A stretch of DNA of 64,000 nt from Gnetum montanum (GCA_015680685.1 MNCI01009293.1:408684-472683), one strand, 5' to 3'. Numbered from the stretch's first letter, positions 45,823 to 58,240 are shown. Translations and numbers: made by a program. Notes: generated by a model not told the origin, from the letters alone.

Positions 45823-47302
45823 TGTAACAACTTGTATTTTTAGCCATCCTTGGTGATGAGTCATGTCCAACATGCTCTAATATTGGGTACTTGATATTGG
45901 ATCTACAACATCGGATACCCAATGTCGGAGCCCAAGACATGATGTTGGATATCCGATATCACAAGGTATACACTGGCCTATAAATATAGCACTTTGACTC
46001 ACTATTTTGAGATAGTTTTTCATAGTTTTGCATAGAGTAGCGAAACTCTTGCAGTTTATTTTCTCTAGAGTTAGAATATTTTCTAAGTGCCCACAGCAGG
46101 AGTCTAAGTGTGTACAAATATTTGTTCAAATAGTGATGTACCTGAGCATAGCAGTGTGACGGGAATAAAAATGAACCCTTTTTGATAATCCTTGCAGCAC
46201 TAAGAATAGATTAATGTTTCCTTTAATGCACTTTACTTTAATGCATTTAAATTAAGAAATTAATTTCTAGTTGTTAATGAACACAAGCATGACCACTTTG
46301 ACCATACATATAGTGTTTGGTGACCCATCAACATTTAATGTTTGGTCGCCTAGCAACACTATATGTGTTCAAGATGTGTCCAAGAAAATGGGGTAGGTAC
46401 TTGTGTTAGGCTAGCTAGGTAGTGAATGAATTAAACCATAAATTACTCTACCTTTCATTCTTATTGTAGGTGACTAAACTTATAAAACATAAAATGAGAA
46501 AAATCATGTACCTCAATTACACTTGGACCATACCCATGAGTTTCACAAGTGTAGTTGAGAAGACAACAAACATTCTCAGCGCCCATTTCACCTCCTAGAG
46601 AAACTAGTGCACTAGAGAATTATAGGTCCACGGAATTTGACTGGGTTGTGCATAAACGCCTTAGTGATTCATATGGTTGGGCGTAGGGGTACCTTGCTAC
46701 TCATCACTTGGTATGTTGATTTTTGCGAAGATTGTTGTGCTTGCACTTGTATGTTTATATGTTTGCTGGTTGAGTATACTTTACACATTATGATGATGAT
46801 GTTACTTATGATCTTTGGGTTTTTTGGATTCTTGGATAATGTTATGTAAATCTAAATATTTAATTTTACATATATCTTTTTTATCACCATCTAGCTTTTG
46901 TGCACTGATCCTATTGATGAGTTTGGCAAGATTTCATGAGGTTTGATTGGGAGCATGCCATTGCTTATGATTGTATGTTTATGTAATTACTAGTAATAAA
47001 TTATTCTAGAATGCAGGGAACGTGCTAGTAGATATGTGATAGATAGCTCTTATATGTTAGCATGTGTACTATATATAAATATATTTTTAAATGTATTTAT
47101 TTTAGACTTATCATACTCATCTTTGTTGGGAGGTTATAGATTATATTCATAGCATTGTAGATTTTTATGGTATTTTTCTTTTTTAATGGTTGTGTTATGA
47201 GAGAGAGTTACGTGAGTAGAAGAAGAGGTTATGTTTAGGATGAAAAAAAAGGTTTTTGGTAGTTTTCTTTTGATTTTTGTGGAAGTTTTGACAATTGGTA
47301 TT
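45823..47302 (+). repeat. 3' LTR of G2, interrupted
   Basis: TGTAACAACTTGTATTTTTA (45823-) runs to CTTGG, then the solo LTR, then continues CTTGGTATGTTG from 46707. The right end is not recognised and may have been trimmed where A5 begins. The text from 46712 to 47302 is AT-rich with no frame. Confidence 0.6.
45854..46706 (+). repeat. Solo GYP-A LTR with perfect duplication (853 bp)
   Basis: Starts TGATGAGTCATG, ends TGCTACTCATCA, flanked on both sides by CTTGG (45849-45853, 46707-46711). U3 has ATATTGGGTAC, GATATTGG and GGATATCCGATATC repeats at about 45880-45962. A TATA box (CTATAAATATAG) is at about 45976-45987. Same length as the A2 5' LTR. No internal element sequence. Confidence 0.95.
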
Positions 47303-47689
47303 TAATGAAACATTAATAAGATGCGTTTTGTTGATGCATGCCCATCAACATAACCCTGTTGACGTATCCCCATCAATGCATGCTAGGATGCATTGGCATA
47401 GGTACATCAATGCTAATGCAATCATTACCTATATAAACGCACTCATCCCTCACATTTATGGCATATTTTGATCTTAGTCTTAGCTAAACTCTCGCAATTT
47501 CTTACTTTGAAAGTTAGAATATTTCTTCTATGAGTGCTTATAGCATGAATATATAAGATTGTACAAAATTTTATTTAAGTGCTCATGTACCTTGGCACAT
47601 GAGCATAATTGGTAATAAAATTGGGATTTCCTACATCCATCACAACACTTAGACTAGTTTATTATTTCTTTTTAGTACTTTACTTTTAT

Positions 47690-50388
47690 TGTCACATCTC
47701 CACCATGGTTATGGGGCAGTGATTATTCTTGCAAGGCTTTTAAAATAATAAAATTATGATACTTTGGTTTCATAAAATACATATTTGAAGCTAGCCCAAT
47801 ATCAACTACAAGAAAAGGTATTAAGGGTAATATTCCAAAACAACATTAGAGGAGATTAAGAGATATATGTGAGGGATGTATTCAAGCTAGGTATATTATA
47901 TTAGTAAAGATTAGGAGGAAATTTAAAAATGTAAAAATAAAAATCCAACATTACAGTAATGGCATCCATCAAAATACTTAAGTTGTTGAAAATCTCGACC
48001 ATGTCATGGCGCCTGGTACTAGTTTGAATTATCGGCATCAAATGGTCTCCAACAGCATAGGCTTTTAGGACCAAACCTTTATTTTTACCAAAAGGTAATG
48101 TGGTATAAGCAACCAAATACAAGGCTAGAAATGCAAAAGTTAACTAAAAGCATCATAAATAGGCCAAAGGATTATCCCATGCAGTATACCCTCATTGAAT
48201 CCACCTGTAATGACAGCTGCACATAAACTAATGAGGTCACGTAATAAGCACCACAATAAGTGCAAGGCAGGCACATGAGTATTTCTAGTAGTTTTGGAAC
48301 TACTAACACACAATGTGATAATCTACAAAAACCCTTACCTCTACATATCAAGCGCATGAATGACCTACTGAGCATGGAAGAGGTAAAGACAGCAATGACA
48401 GCCACACTAACCCTAAGCGGCACTAGCAAAGATAATCATAGTGACCAAAAACACAGCCATGAAAGCCTGTAATGCAAAGATTTGGGAATGGCCACCAAGA
48501 AGAAGGTATGTAGGACATAGAGGTTACCACACAATGGTCATGAAACCTCATTTTTCAAAGATCATGTTCATAATTCCATTGTTGAGCATAGCAAGCACAG
48601 GGTAATGTACGTGGCCTTGAATTTCAATGAACTCATGGGATGCAATGCATGATTGCAAGGTTGATGCTATGCTCCCAAATTTTCTCAACTGCACAATGGT
48701 TTGAAATGATTTTATTATTTGGCATATTTTTAACCATATAAAATATCATATAAAATTTAAATTAAAACCCTTGTTATGAGAAGAAGCCAATTTTAACATA
48801 ACATCATTGATGCTGAGGGGTATAATAATTTCATTCTATATGATATTTTATCTAAAGGTTATAAAGAAGAGGTTTAATGGACATTTGGTAAACATACCTG
48901 TATTTTCTACAGCACTGACACTCTACATGGGAAGTTATAACCTCGAAGCTATAACTTTTTTTCCTTGATATTTGTGGAGTTGTGATTACCAAGAGGAAAC
49001 TTGCCAACTATGGCATATATTTTTCTAATTTCTATAACCTCCCATAGTAATCTCTATAATATTTATTGCCAAGAAAACACTTGGCAACCATAGCTTAAAT
49101 TTCTAATAACTCTCTTTGAAAGTTATAACCTCTAGGATGGTTATGAATTAATACCCCTAGATATTTGTAAAACCCTTAACCTTTCATGATTATTATAACT
49201 ACCATAAAGCCACTATAAAAAGGCTTCAAGGGTAGAATTCAAAAGGAGGGAAAAGGGAAAAAAAGGAAGAATTTAAAAATATAATTAAAGATTATTTATA
49301 ATATGGCTTGCTATAGACATCAATTCAGCTACTTTGTTTTAATCCTGTGAGTTCATTTCTTCCCATTTTTTTTAGTTACTTAGCTAATGATTTAGATAGT
49401 ATCATGCTTGGCATTTAATTTTGGAACTTGTACCAAGCTTGCATTTATAGCTCTTTTTTTGTGCAATATTAGAATCCTATTAAGTTTTTCCATAAAAGAG
49501 CATATGTTGTTGAAAATCCTCAAGAGCAATTTAATAGTAATGTCTTAAAGAAATTGCCTATTTTGAGCATAGAGAATCTAGGAAAATCTTTGATATTTTA
49601 AGATGACTGAAATAGCTTCATTGTTTTAAAGTGTATTGCCTTAGTATTTTAATCAAGAAATTGTCAAATTTTTTAAGGCTCTATTAAATGCATTCTTTGA
49701 CAACTATTAACTAGCCAAAATATAGACTCATATTTTGTTGTCTACGTAGCAATTTTTGGTAGTATAATAAGATTGTCTTTATGAAATTACTTGTTAGGCT
49801 TAGAAGGTTTGAAAAATTCGTAGTTATTAAATTATGAATAGCTTTATTGCAGAGTGTTTCCTCATGTTAATTTATCTTGCTTAAATATTTGAGATTTCAG
49901 GCAAATCTACTTTCTTTTCTTTCTCTTTCTAAGTCCATTGAATCTTTCTCTATTTCTAATTTCTTGTGGAACTTTCTCTCTAGGAAAAATGAGTAGGTTG
50001 GTAGAATTTTGCTTAAAATTTTTGCAGAATTTTATTTTTTACAAGTATCATACTATAGGAACCATATAAACTAAGTGATTAAACAAAATAGGAATCTCCA
50101 ACAACTCACAGTATTTGACAAAGATAGCTAAATCTTTAATATGAAAGCTGATTATAGTTATATACAACACGCAACCATTTCAACATTCGCAGTAGCAAAC
50201 ACATATTTACATTCAGTTCATTTCATAACTACTAAGTTTATTTGGAGGTATTTGGTCCTTAGTGTTGGTAAAGACTAGCAAGCACCTAAATCCTATTTGA
50301 AGAACACCTTTGATCTCGTGACTCCCAAGGTTACGAGACTGTGAGGCCATCCCAATAATGGTGATTTGATCCCAAATGATCGTCAACA
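47690..50388 (+). mobile_element. LTR-B copy inside the A5 5' LTR
   Basis: The right end (about 50170-50388) matches the reverse complement of 33689-33860: TTTATTTGGAGGTATTTGGT, AGCACCTAAATCCTATTTGA, ATCCCAAATGATCGTCAACA. The left end (TGTCACATC, ATGGGGCAG) is weakly similar to the other copy's TGTTGATACAT, ATGGAGCAG. It has a TATA-like CACTATAAAAAGGC near 49211. No target duplication could be confirmed, and the middle is too diverged to align by eye. No gene inside; short frames are not supported. Confidence 0.6.
48935..49150. repeat. Imperfect 120-bp tandem repeat in LTR-B copy
   Basis: GTTATAACCTC recurs three times and CCAAGA...AACTTGCCAACTATGGC is echoed by CCAAGA...CACTTGGCAACCATAGC. 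It lies upstream of the TATA-like box at 49211, as in other LTR U3 regions. Confidence 0.6.
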
Positions 50389-50895
50389 ACTGTATACATG
50401 ATTTACTTTTATGTTCTTAAGTAATTAATATAATTAATCATAACCATGTGAGTATGATCACTTTGAGCATAATGTATTAACACTTGGTAATTCCAATAAT
50501 GGATACTTAGTATGCCCACTAGTATACACTTGGTGCCCCAATAGCATTAATATAAGTTCAAAATGTGTACAAAAAGTGGGAATGGATACTCTACATTAGG
50601 ATAGTTAGTTAAGAAATTAGTTAATTAATTTAATCCTGAATTTTCATTACATTAGTAATTAATTAGGAGAAAAATATATAACTATAAAAATAAACATCTT
50701 ATGCCTTAACCACACTTAACCATACACACAGTTAAAACACAAGTGTAAACTAAGAAGATAATGACTTGCAAGTACACAATTACTATTTAGGGATATTGGA
50801 AACTTAGCTAACTAAGTCTATGGAATTTAACTAGATTGCTAGTGAATACTTATGATTTATATGGTTGGGCATAAGGGGTACTTGCCACTTATCAT

Positions 50896-50914
50896 TGACG
50901 TCGATGTCAAGGAT
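50896..50914 (+). promoter_or_regulatory. Primer-binding site of A5, tRNA-Asp type
   Basis: TGACGTCGATGTCAAGGAT matches the family primer site at 14 of 19 positions, one base after the LTR. Confidence 0.75.
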
Positions 50915-51077
50915 TTAGTCTAGCTAAGTGTGCTAAATATTATTAATTAGTGAATTTATATAAAAATCGTTATAAGGAAAACATAATGAGATATCTTTCA
51001 TATATAAAATAATAACACTAAAATCATCTCAAAGGCACACTTAATACATATTACTAATATAGCTTCTACTTATAGGA

Positions 51078-53400
51078 ATGAATCTCCACCACACACTAAT
51101 GAATCTAATCAATAATAGGATAGGGCTCAAAGGACTATTGATGAAAGGCCTTAGCAACTAAGGGTGGTCTATGCCCATCCAAACCCCTTTTATCTAGATT
51201 TCACCTTCATCCTCCATCAAAATGAACAATTATGTTGGAGGAATATGGAAGGCAACATTATGTTATCTTCTAACTATGCTATTCCTACCATGTTCATGGC
51301 CCAACTCATGAGACTAGGTATTGAAGCAGTAGGGTCTAAGTATGAGACAATAGATCAAGCCTTCAGGGACTATCAACCTATTGAAGCATAGCTATGGAAA
51401 GACAAACACATGGAGGCATGCTATGAAGCCTCCAAGGGTAGAAGAATCTTAGCACCATTACTTCTACAATCATAGAAAGAGGACAACAATTTCTTTTCAA
51501 CGCTCTCTCAATCCATGGATTCTCCTTTGTTTGTTGAGGAGAACACCCTTCACCAATGATTATAATCAACCTTTAAGAACTTTGATGAGGAAAGGAAATA
51601 GTCCAAGGCCCAAAGGACATTAAAATTTAGGTCTCCTAGTTGTTCATCCAAGAACAAGGAGAAAGATAAGAAGAAGGATAAGAAAAAGAAAAAGAACTAG
51701 GCCAAGGACCATAGGAGAATGACTACTAAGCATCATTCTCCTAGTCCTTCATCTTCTTCTCTTCATCAAATTTTGATAGGAGAAGCCATGGTAGAGCTAG
51801 AGGAAAGGGTGATCAGGATCAAGATGGAGATGATAGGAGGTACCATTGTAATGATAGAAACTAGGAGATAAGATAGAGAGGAAGAATATTATCACCAAGA
51901 AAGGAGGCATAGCAGAACTTATCAGAGGAGGCATGGCCACCGTCGATATGATGACTTTGGTGAACCATTTCTGGCCACTAGAAACATGCTTAATGTTTTA
52001 GAAGTATTTAGAATCCCACTAGCTATCAAAAAATAGTAGGGTCAAAAGGTTGGATATGAACAATATTCCCAAATTTGGAGGATATATTGTTGATCCACAA
52101 CATCATTTACAAGCTTTCCATGATGCCTATGCCTTATTGAACATTAAAAATAAATAGAAAAAGTTAAAATTATTTCCAAGGATATTCATTAAAGAGATAA
52201 AAAGTTAGTACTAGTCTTTGAAGTCAAAATCCATTTGCAAATGAAGTACCATGCTAGAGCTTTTTAACGATAAGTACTAGACATACTCCCAAGTGTTTGA
52301 CTTAAGGAAATAAATCCAAGGATGGAAGCTAGAAAATTATAAATCCTTGGATGTGGCCATGAGAAAATATTATTTCCTTCTACACCGATGTCTATTCCAT
52401 TGATTATCTCAAAACGAATAACTTCATCACATCATAGATGGGCTCCAAAATAAAACAAGAGAAACTATTTGGGTCTAGGCCCAAGGGAGACTTTCAAAGA
52501 TGATCCTATCATATCCTAAGGCTAATTGATTAGGTGACTAAGGAAGAAGGAGAGTTAGAGAAAAGAGAAAGTGCAAAGGAGTATAATAGAAATCCCTCTA
52601 TTCACAAGAGGATGGCACATTTCTATGATTTTGAGAAGGAAGCACCACTAGATGAAGTGGTGCAGAGGAAAACCTTGCTAATCTAGAAATCTATTTCTAA
52701 AATATTGGCTAAGGTAGATAACATGTGAAACTCCTTATATGAGAAGTTCCAAATTTCTCTCAAAATAGTAGAGAAGAAGATGGAGTATGATAGCAGTAGA
52801 GGTAGAAGGAGATAGAAAGATGCAGGTAGGAAATAGTATTAAAACAAAGGTAAGGCTACAGTGGTCAATGAAGTTGTAGATTTGGGGATAGATGATGACA
52901 AATATTCCATTTTCCAATATGAAAATCCCAAGGTATGTTACCCTATAGTGTCACATCTGCAAGAATCTAGGATATGCATGAAACATGGAACTAGCAAGGA
53001 AGCAACCAGCCAAAAGATTGCATTATCCCCAAGGCAATTATAGGTAGTAATTCCACCAAACATAGTATTATCCAAGCGGAGTGTTGCCTCAACCTCAAGA
53101 GTAGTATTAGTAGTGGCACAACCCATATCCATGGGGGATGCCACCACTAAGGCAATAATATCCTTACTGACATCTGGCCCCATATGGATATTATGTCTAG
53201 TAACCTATATCTCCTTCTAGCTCTACAAGCCACACTGCTTTTTCTCATGACTACTATCCTCTTGAATATCATTAAACTCCCATTCCAAGAGCTAAGGCTC
53301 CCTCTACTTATCCTCCTCCATATCCATCACCTAACCCTACTCCCTCTAACATCACTCCTTTTCCACCTGCACCATCGATTTTAGAAAAAATCTCATGATA
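51078..53400 (+). pseudogene. gag of A5
   Basis: The ATG at 51078 (MNESPPHTNES) lies 163 bases after the primer site. The N-terminal block LRVVYAHPNPFYLDFTFILH is at 51160. A long conserved helix-rich segment follows (MFMAQLMRLGIEAVGSKYE), then lysine-rich sequence at 51650-51700 and the capsid core at 52050-52450 (MNNIPKFGGYIVDPQHHLQA, FHDAY, SLDVAMRKYYFLL). A coiled-coil-like charged stretch is at 52540-52800 and a Pro/Tyr/Ser-rich tail at 53050-53390. Many stops. Confidence 0.8.
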
Positions 53401-53419
53401 GCCACAACAACGTAATTCA

Positions 53420-54094
53420 ATGAGGGTAGTAAACTTATTGTTGGATGATTATTCAAGTGGATTTAAGAATAAGCCTCAAAAGAGGGCTTTCTTCAAGCCA
53501 CAAAATCCACAAAATTTCTCATTGACATTCATGGTTACTAACCCTACATCCACTGCTTCTGGAAATATCTTTGAGCCTCCTTCAAACCAAATTTCCTCCA
53601 ATGTACATACTATTATCTTGACCCATGTGGTCATAGATTACATTAAGGCTAGCCATCTTCACAGAAAACAATCTAATCCTGAGTGTCCCCTCATCTATTT
53701 GCAAATTGCAGTAAATGATCCATGCAAAGCTCTATTGGATTTAGGTTCTTGGGTAAACTTAATCTCTCAAGAAATGTATAAGATCTGGAACCTACTCCAC
53801 TTAAGAAAAGTAACATCAGATTAGGTCATCACTATCCCATTCAAATTAGTGGAGGACATTGTGACCATCATTTGTAAACGATCATACCTAGTAGATTTTC
53901 TAATAATCCATGTGGACAATTGCAAAGGGGATTTCCCTATTATCTTGAGAAGGATTTGGCTTAGTACTATTGATGCCAAGATGGGAACTCAAGATCTTTC
54001 CTTAGAAATATTCAAGAAAAATGAGTTTGAAAAGCTTAAGAAAAAGTGGGTTCTGTGCATCACATATAGTAACATAAGGTGTCATTACATGTAA
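53420..54094 (+). pseudogene. Aspartic protease of A5
   Basis: Two adjacent open stretches give SSNVHTIILTHVVIDYIKAS, PLIYLQIAVNDPCKALLDLG, SWVNLISQEMYKIW, one stop at 53822, then KLVEDIVTIICKRSYLVDF, VDNCKGDFPIILRRIWLSTI and MGTQDLSLEIFKKNEF. The catalytic Asp is present. Gly of the triad follows Leu as D-L-G, a form I associate with Athila/Tat-type proteases. Confidence 0.8.
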
Positions 54095-54629
54095 ATACTA
54101 TGGGCTATGAAAAGTACATCTATCCAAGCATGTAATCAATGTGCTAAAATATCAAATGTTCAAAGGTGCCTGTATGCAACAACCATAAAATAAGAAGATA
54201 CCTAGTGGTTGACCACAAATAACAATGTTGAATCCACAATCTGCATGGAACTAATGGAACTTCTCACAAGAACGTACATAGATGACTTTGATGGAGCAGT
54301 GTAGATCCAATAATAACTCATCCACAAAAATAAAGAGATGGATTTATGAGAGTTTGAAATCCTAGATCATTTCAAGTAGGAACCCCTTAAACTTAAGGCT
54401 TTACTAGCATCCTTAGACTATGCATTTCTTAATAATGGTAAATCAATAATAATAAATGCCAATCTTACTCAAGACTATAAAAAAAAATTTGAAAGTAATA
54501 AAAAAATTACCAACAACCTTTGCATGGTTATATCATGAGCTAACAGGAATAGATCCAAGAATATGTCAGCATCAAATCTTTTCAAATTCCTCCATCAAGC
54601 CAGGAAGGCAACCATAAAGGAGGTTAAAT

Positions 54630-55863
54630 CCGAAACTTAATCAAGTTTTTAAGGATGAATTTGAATAACTTCTTAAGGTTAGATTCAGTAATCCTATAGC
54701 CAATAGTGAGTGGATAAACCCACTCGTAATTGTGCCAACAAAAGAAGGAAAATGGAGAGTTTGTATAAACTTTCGACTATTGAATATGATAACATTTAAG
54801 AATCACTTTCCATTGTCATTTTTGGACAAGGTGTTGGATATGATTATAGGGCATAACTACTATAGTTTTGTGGATTGTTATAGTTTCTATAACCAAGTCC
54901 AAATAACAATATAAGATTAGGCCAAGAAAACATTCATAAGTCTCTAGGGGACTTTCACATATAAAATAATGTCCTTTGGCCTATGCAATGCCCCGACAAC
55001 CTTCTAATGGTGGGTACAAAGCATTTTTCAATAGAAAATTAGTAGTGGTGTGGAGGTCTTCATGGAAGACTTCTCCACCTATGGTACCAACTTTGAGTAA
55101 GCCTTGAACCATCTACAGCAAGTGCTAAAACACAGTGTGGAGACCAGCATAAGGCTCAATTAGTACAAAAGCCATTTGATGGTCTAAGATGGCATTTTCT
55201 TGGGGCACCGAATCTCAAGAAAAGGGATAGAGGTAGATCCAGAAAAAGTACTAATGATCTAAGGAATCACTAAATAGCCTCAAATTGTAAAAGATGTAAG
55301 GTAATTCTATGGACATACTGGTTACTATAGGTGCTTCATCAAGAACTTCTCAAAAATTTTCAAATCGCTAATGAAGCTAACAAAGAAAGATGTATCCTTC
55401 AACTAGATTAAGGAATGTAAACATGCATTCCAAAAATTAAATCTCGTAGAAACTTCCATTCTACATACTCCATATAGGTCTAGACCCTTGCACATCATGA
55501 CAAAAGCATCCAACTATGCATTAGGGATGGTACTAATATAATTAGATGATCTAAAATGTACTTATTATAATCTTTTATACAAGCAAAAGTATTGTGGGTG
55601 CACAATTGAATTATGTCACCATTGAGAAGGAGCTCATGATGATGGTGTATGCTCTAGAAAATTTTAGGCACTATGTTCTTGGATATCAAATCTTTGTGCA
55701 CATTGACCACAATGCTATCTATTTCCTAATGAATAAGCCAATGATGAGTTCCCATGTCATACAGCGGTTGGTGATTTTACAAGAGTTTGACCTTAAAATG
55801 GTGGACAAGAAAGGAATTGAGAACATGGTCACCAATCACTTGTCTCAATTACAATTTATGTAA
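54630..55863 (+). pseudogene. RT and RNase H of A5
   Basis: RT shows NPIANSEWINPLVIVPTKEG, KWRVCINFRLLN, KNHFPLSFLDKVLD, YYSFVDCYSFYNQVQI, MSFGLCNAPTTF, then VEVFMEDFSTYG at about 55045-55080, where the first Asp of D-D is Glu. The connection and thumb follow (FLGHRISRKGIEVDPEKV). RNase H lies at 55480-55863 (SNYALGMVL, KELMMMVYALENFRHYVLGY, FVHIDHNAIYFLMNKP, ENMVTNHLSQL). Confidence 0.8.
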
Positions 55864-55926
55864 CAATTTATAGTAGTAGTATCAAACTGTACATCCACAA
55901 CTACAACACAATTTATATAAAAATAG

Positions 55927-56663
55927 GTGGTAAATAGGTTTAGTGTGCATAGGGCGCTCGCTTCTAATAATGGGACTCATTTCATAGGAACTACTTTTTG
56001 GAAGCTTATGCAATGCTTTGGGATGCAACATAAACTTACAACCCCTAATCACCCCAAGCTAATGGTCAAGCTAAAGTTACCAATAGGGAGGTCATTAGGA
56101 TACCACTACAAACAATTAGCAAATATAAGAAGGACTAGAGCACCAAACTTAATGATGCTCTTTGGGCCTATAAATAAACCTAGAAACTTCTTATAGGCTA
56201 TTCTCCCTATGAGTTGATGTATGAAAAGTTACGTAAATGTCCAATCCAAGTTAAAATTCGTACACTTACAATGGCCTATAAGTTTGACCTCAACATTGAT
56301 TTAGCATAGAAAGAATTACTAATGACACTTAATGTACTAGATGAGAACCACCAAGTAGCCATGATGATGAACAAAGTGCACAAGGCACATTCCAAACAAC
56401 ATCATGATGCACTGATAAGAAGAGTTAAATTGCAACTTGATGATAAGGCCTTGTATTAGAATCCCATGCATGTTCCACAATGCACTAAATTTCAAACATT
56501 ATGGAAAGGATCTTATATCATCCATGCAACTCTTCCTTTTGCAGCCATGACCATTTACCATCCTTCAAGTCCTCATAAATGTTTGTTGGTCAACATGCAA
56601 CAGCTCAAGCCATTTTTGGAATCCAAGATAACCAACAAGAATAATACCTCTATGCTAGAATAG
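55927..56663 (+). pseudogene. Integrase of A5, N-terminal part missing
   Basis: Starts abruptly at VVNRFSVHRALASNNGTHF (second catalytic region, Asp read as Asn), then KLTTPNHP, then SPYELMYEKLRKCPIQ, KFDLNIDLA, LNVLDENHQVAMMMNKVHKA and CLLVNMQQLKPFLES. The HHCC domain and first catalytic Asp, present in A1 and A3, should lie between RNase H and this point but only about 60 unrelated bases are there, so the copy has an internal deletion. Confidence 0.8.
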
Positions 56664-58140
56664 GCTCACTCTATCTTTAAGATCTCCTCCTCTCAACATA
56701 GTTGTAGGGGAGATGGCCATCCACACCTAACACCATGATGAGGTTTCCAATTTTTCACCTTTTTTTTTGCACCATTATTTATATGCTTTCCACTTTCTTA
56801 TATATTTTCTATTTATTTTATATCTTTTATTTTCTTTTTGTTCTTATTTTTATTTTTAATTAATTTCATAAATTTTATTGGAAATCTTAGATTTTGACTA
56901 TTGTTATTACAACTCTAGCAGTTACAAGAGAAAGCTATCAACATTATGATTGATTAACAAAATGACCATTTTTATCTTTGAATTATGTAATTCACTAATA
57001 TTCTATCAAAGTTTTTGGTGATATTAAGCAATGAGATAATGAAATTCACCCATTCCATCTATTCCATGAGAAATCTATATCCTAAAAGCACAAGGTTTTT
57101 TCACATTAAAACTTAATAATTAATTAATGATCTTGATACTCAATGAGCAAGGAAAGGACCAAGTGGGAATGGAATAGGATGTGACCTCAAGGGACTTGAC
57201 ATAGTTCTCTTAACATCATTCTTAAGTTTCTATGATACTACATTGGTACACCATCACTCCTACTGTCGATCATAAAAGGAAGTATGTCTTTGCATGGTGT
57301 AGTTCCCATGAAAAAAACATACAACAAGCATGGAAATTCAAAGTACACCCCTTAGACTTAATAATGGACTTCAAGCACTGGTTATGGGGCTAGAAAGACA
57401 TGTTACCCATGCTTGAAGACACCCCTCTAACTAAGGCCCTCTCTACTTCCTTCTTCTATTTTCTTCTTCTCTTAGAGTGATGACCTTTGGAATTGCCCTA
57501 TACTTTCAATCAATGTACAAAGAGCATATGTCAATGTGAGGTCACTAAACATGGAAGGGACTTGGTCTTGACTTTGAATGAATTGGGATAGAAACATCTT
57601 AACCATAAATTCCACAAAGAATCTTGTGTAACTAGGATGTTGATGATCTCTTTCACATTCTCTCTCTCTACCATTTATTCATTCATGGTTTACCACCTAA
57701 CTCTCTCATATAAAATAATATTGAATAGTTATGTTGCTAGATCATATAACCCTTTGAAAATTACTTTAATATGTATGAAATTCAACTTAACACTACTCAT
57801 TAATCATCCTTGAGGCCCAAAAACCCTCTATGATGAAGGTATGCAAGTGCACATGAGGCATCTACCTACTTTAAGAAGGACCCACTTGCATTCCTTTAGT
57901 TTACCTTCAATTAAGTTTCCTATCATGACTCATTGGTTTGATCCTTCATTTGGATCACATCAAAAACATCCAATTTTTCTTTATTTGCCATTCTAGTTTC
58001 ATCCAAACTCCATTTAAATTACTTATCCTAAGCTAAAATTACCTTCTTCTTTGTTGGTGTCATTCTTATCTAGCATTTTGGCTTCCATTAGGTTCTTGTT
58101 CTATCCCACAACTCATCTAGAATTTCTCCATTTTATAAAG
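56664..58140 (+). other. 3' noncoding spacer of A5
   Basis: Internal polypurine-like AGTTGTAGGGGAGATGG at 56700-56716, pyrimidine-rich tract at about 56755-56880, then noncoding DNA including a degraded form of the conserved block (AAGAAGGACCCACTTGCATTCC near 57873). Similar in order to A2, A3 and A4. No sustained frame. Confidence 0.65.
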
Positions 58141-58159
58141 TGTGAAATTGCTAAATATA

Positions 58160-58240
58160 GCTACATCGATGCATCCCCATCGACTTAGTGAGATGAGTCG
58201 ATGTAGCCCCATCAACACATAATAAAAATGCTATAAATAT
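58160..58240 (+). promoter_or_regulatory. Internal promoter-like block of A5
   Basis: ATCGATGCATCCCCATCGAC (58165-58184) and GTCGATGTAGCCCCATCAAC (58197-58216) are followed by a TATA box CTATAAATAT at 58231-58240. The two 20-mers match the repeats in this element's LTR U3 (47330, 47358, 61794). No LTR end is present. It would drive ORF3 from inside the element. Confidence 0.6.

Larger units (their letters stand above)
40913..47302 (+). mobile_element. Chromovirus-like gypsy element G2
   Basis: Plus-strand element with partial 5' LTR, initiator-Met-type primer site, gag, protease, RT, RNase H, integrase with a chromodomain-like C-terminus, polypurine tract and 3' LTR. gag-pol is collinear without large deletions but carries many stops. 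The 3' LTR is split by a solo GYP-A LTR. Confidence 0.85.
47303..50894 (+). repeat. 5' LTR of A5, split by LTR-B
   Basis: The U3-R part at 47303-47689 (TAATGAAACATTAATAAG) matches the 3' LTR at 61767. It contains GTTGATGCATGCCCATCAACA at 47330 and GTTGACGTATCCCCATCAATG at 47358, and a TATA box CTATATAAA at 47429. The U5 part at 50389-50894 ends CCACTTATCA, one base before the primer site. Without the insert the LTR is about 890 bp. Confidence 0.8.

Noticed and set aside
48172-48472. Possible small genes on both strands near 48.3 kb
   Set aside because: They lie in the old LTR-B copy and lack conserved motifs or neighbours to support them.
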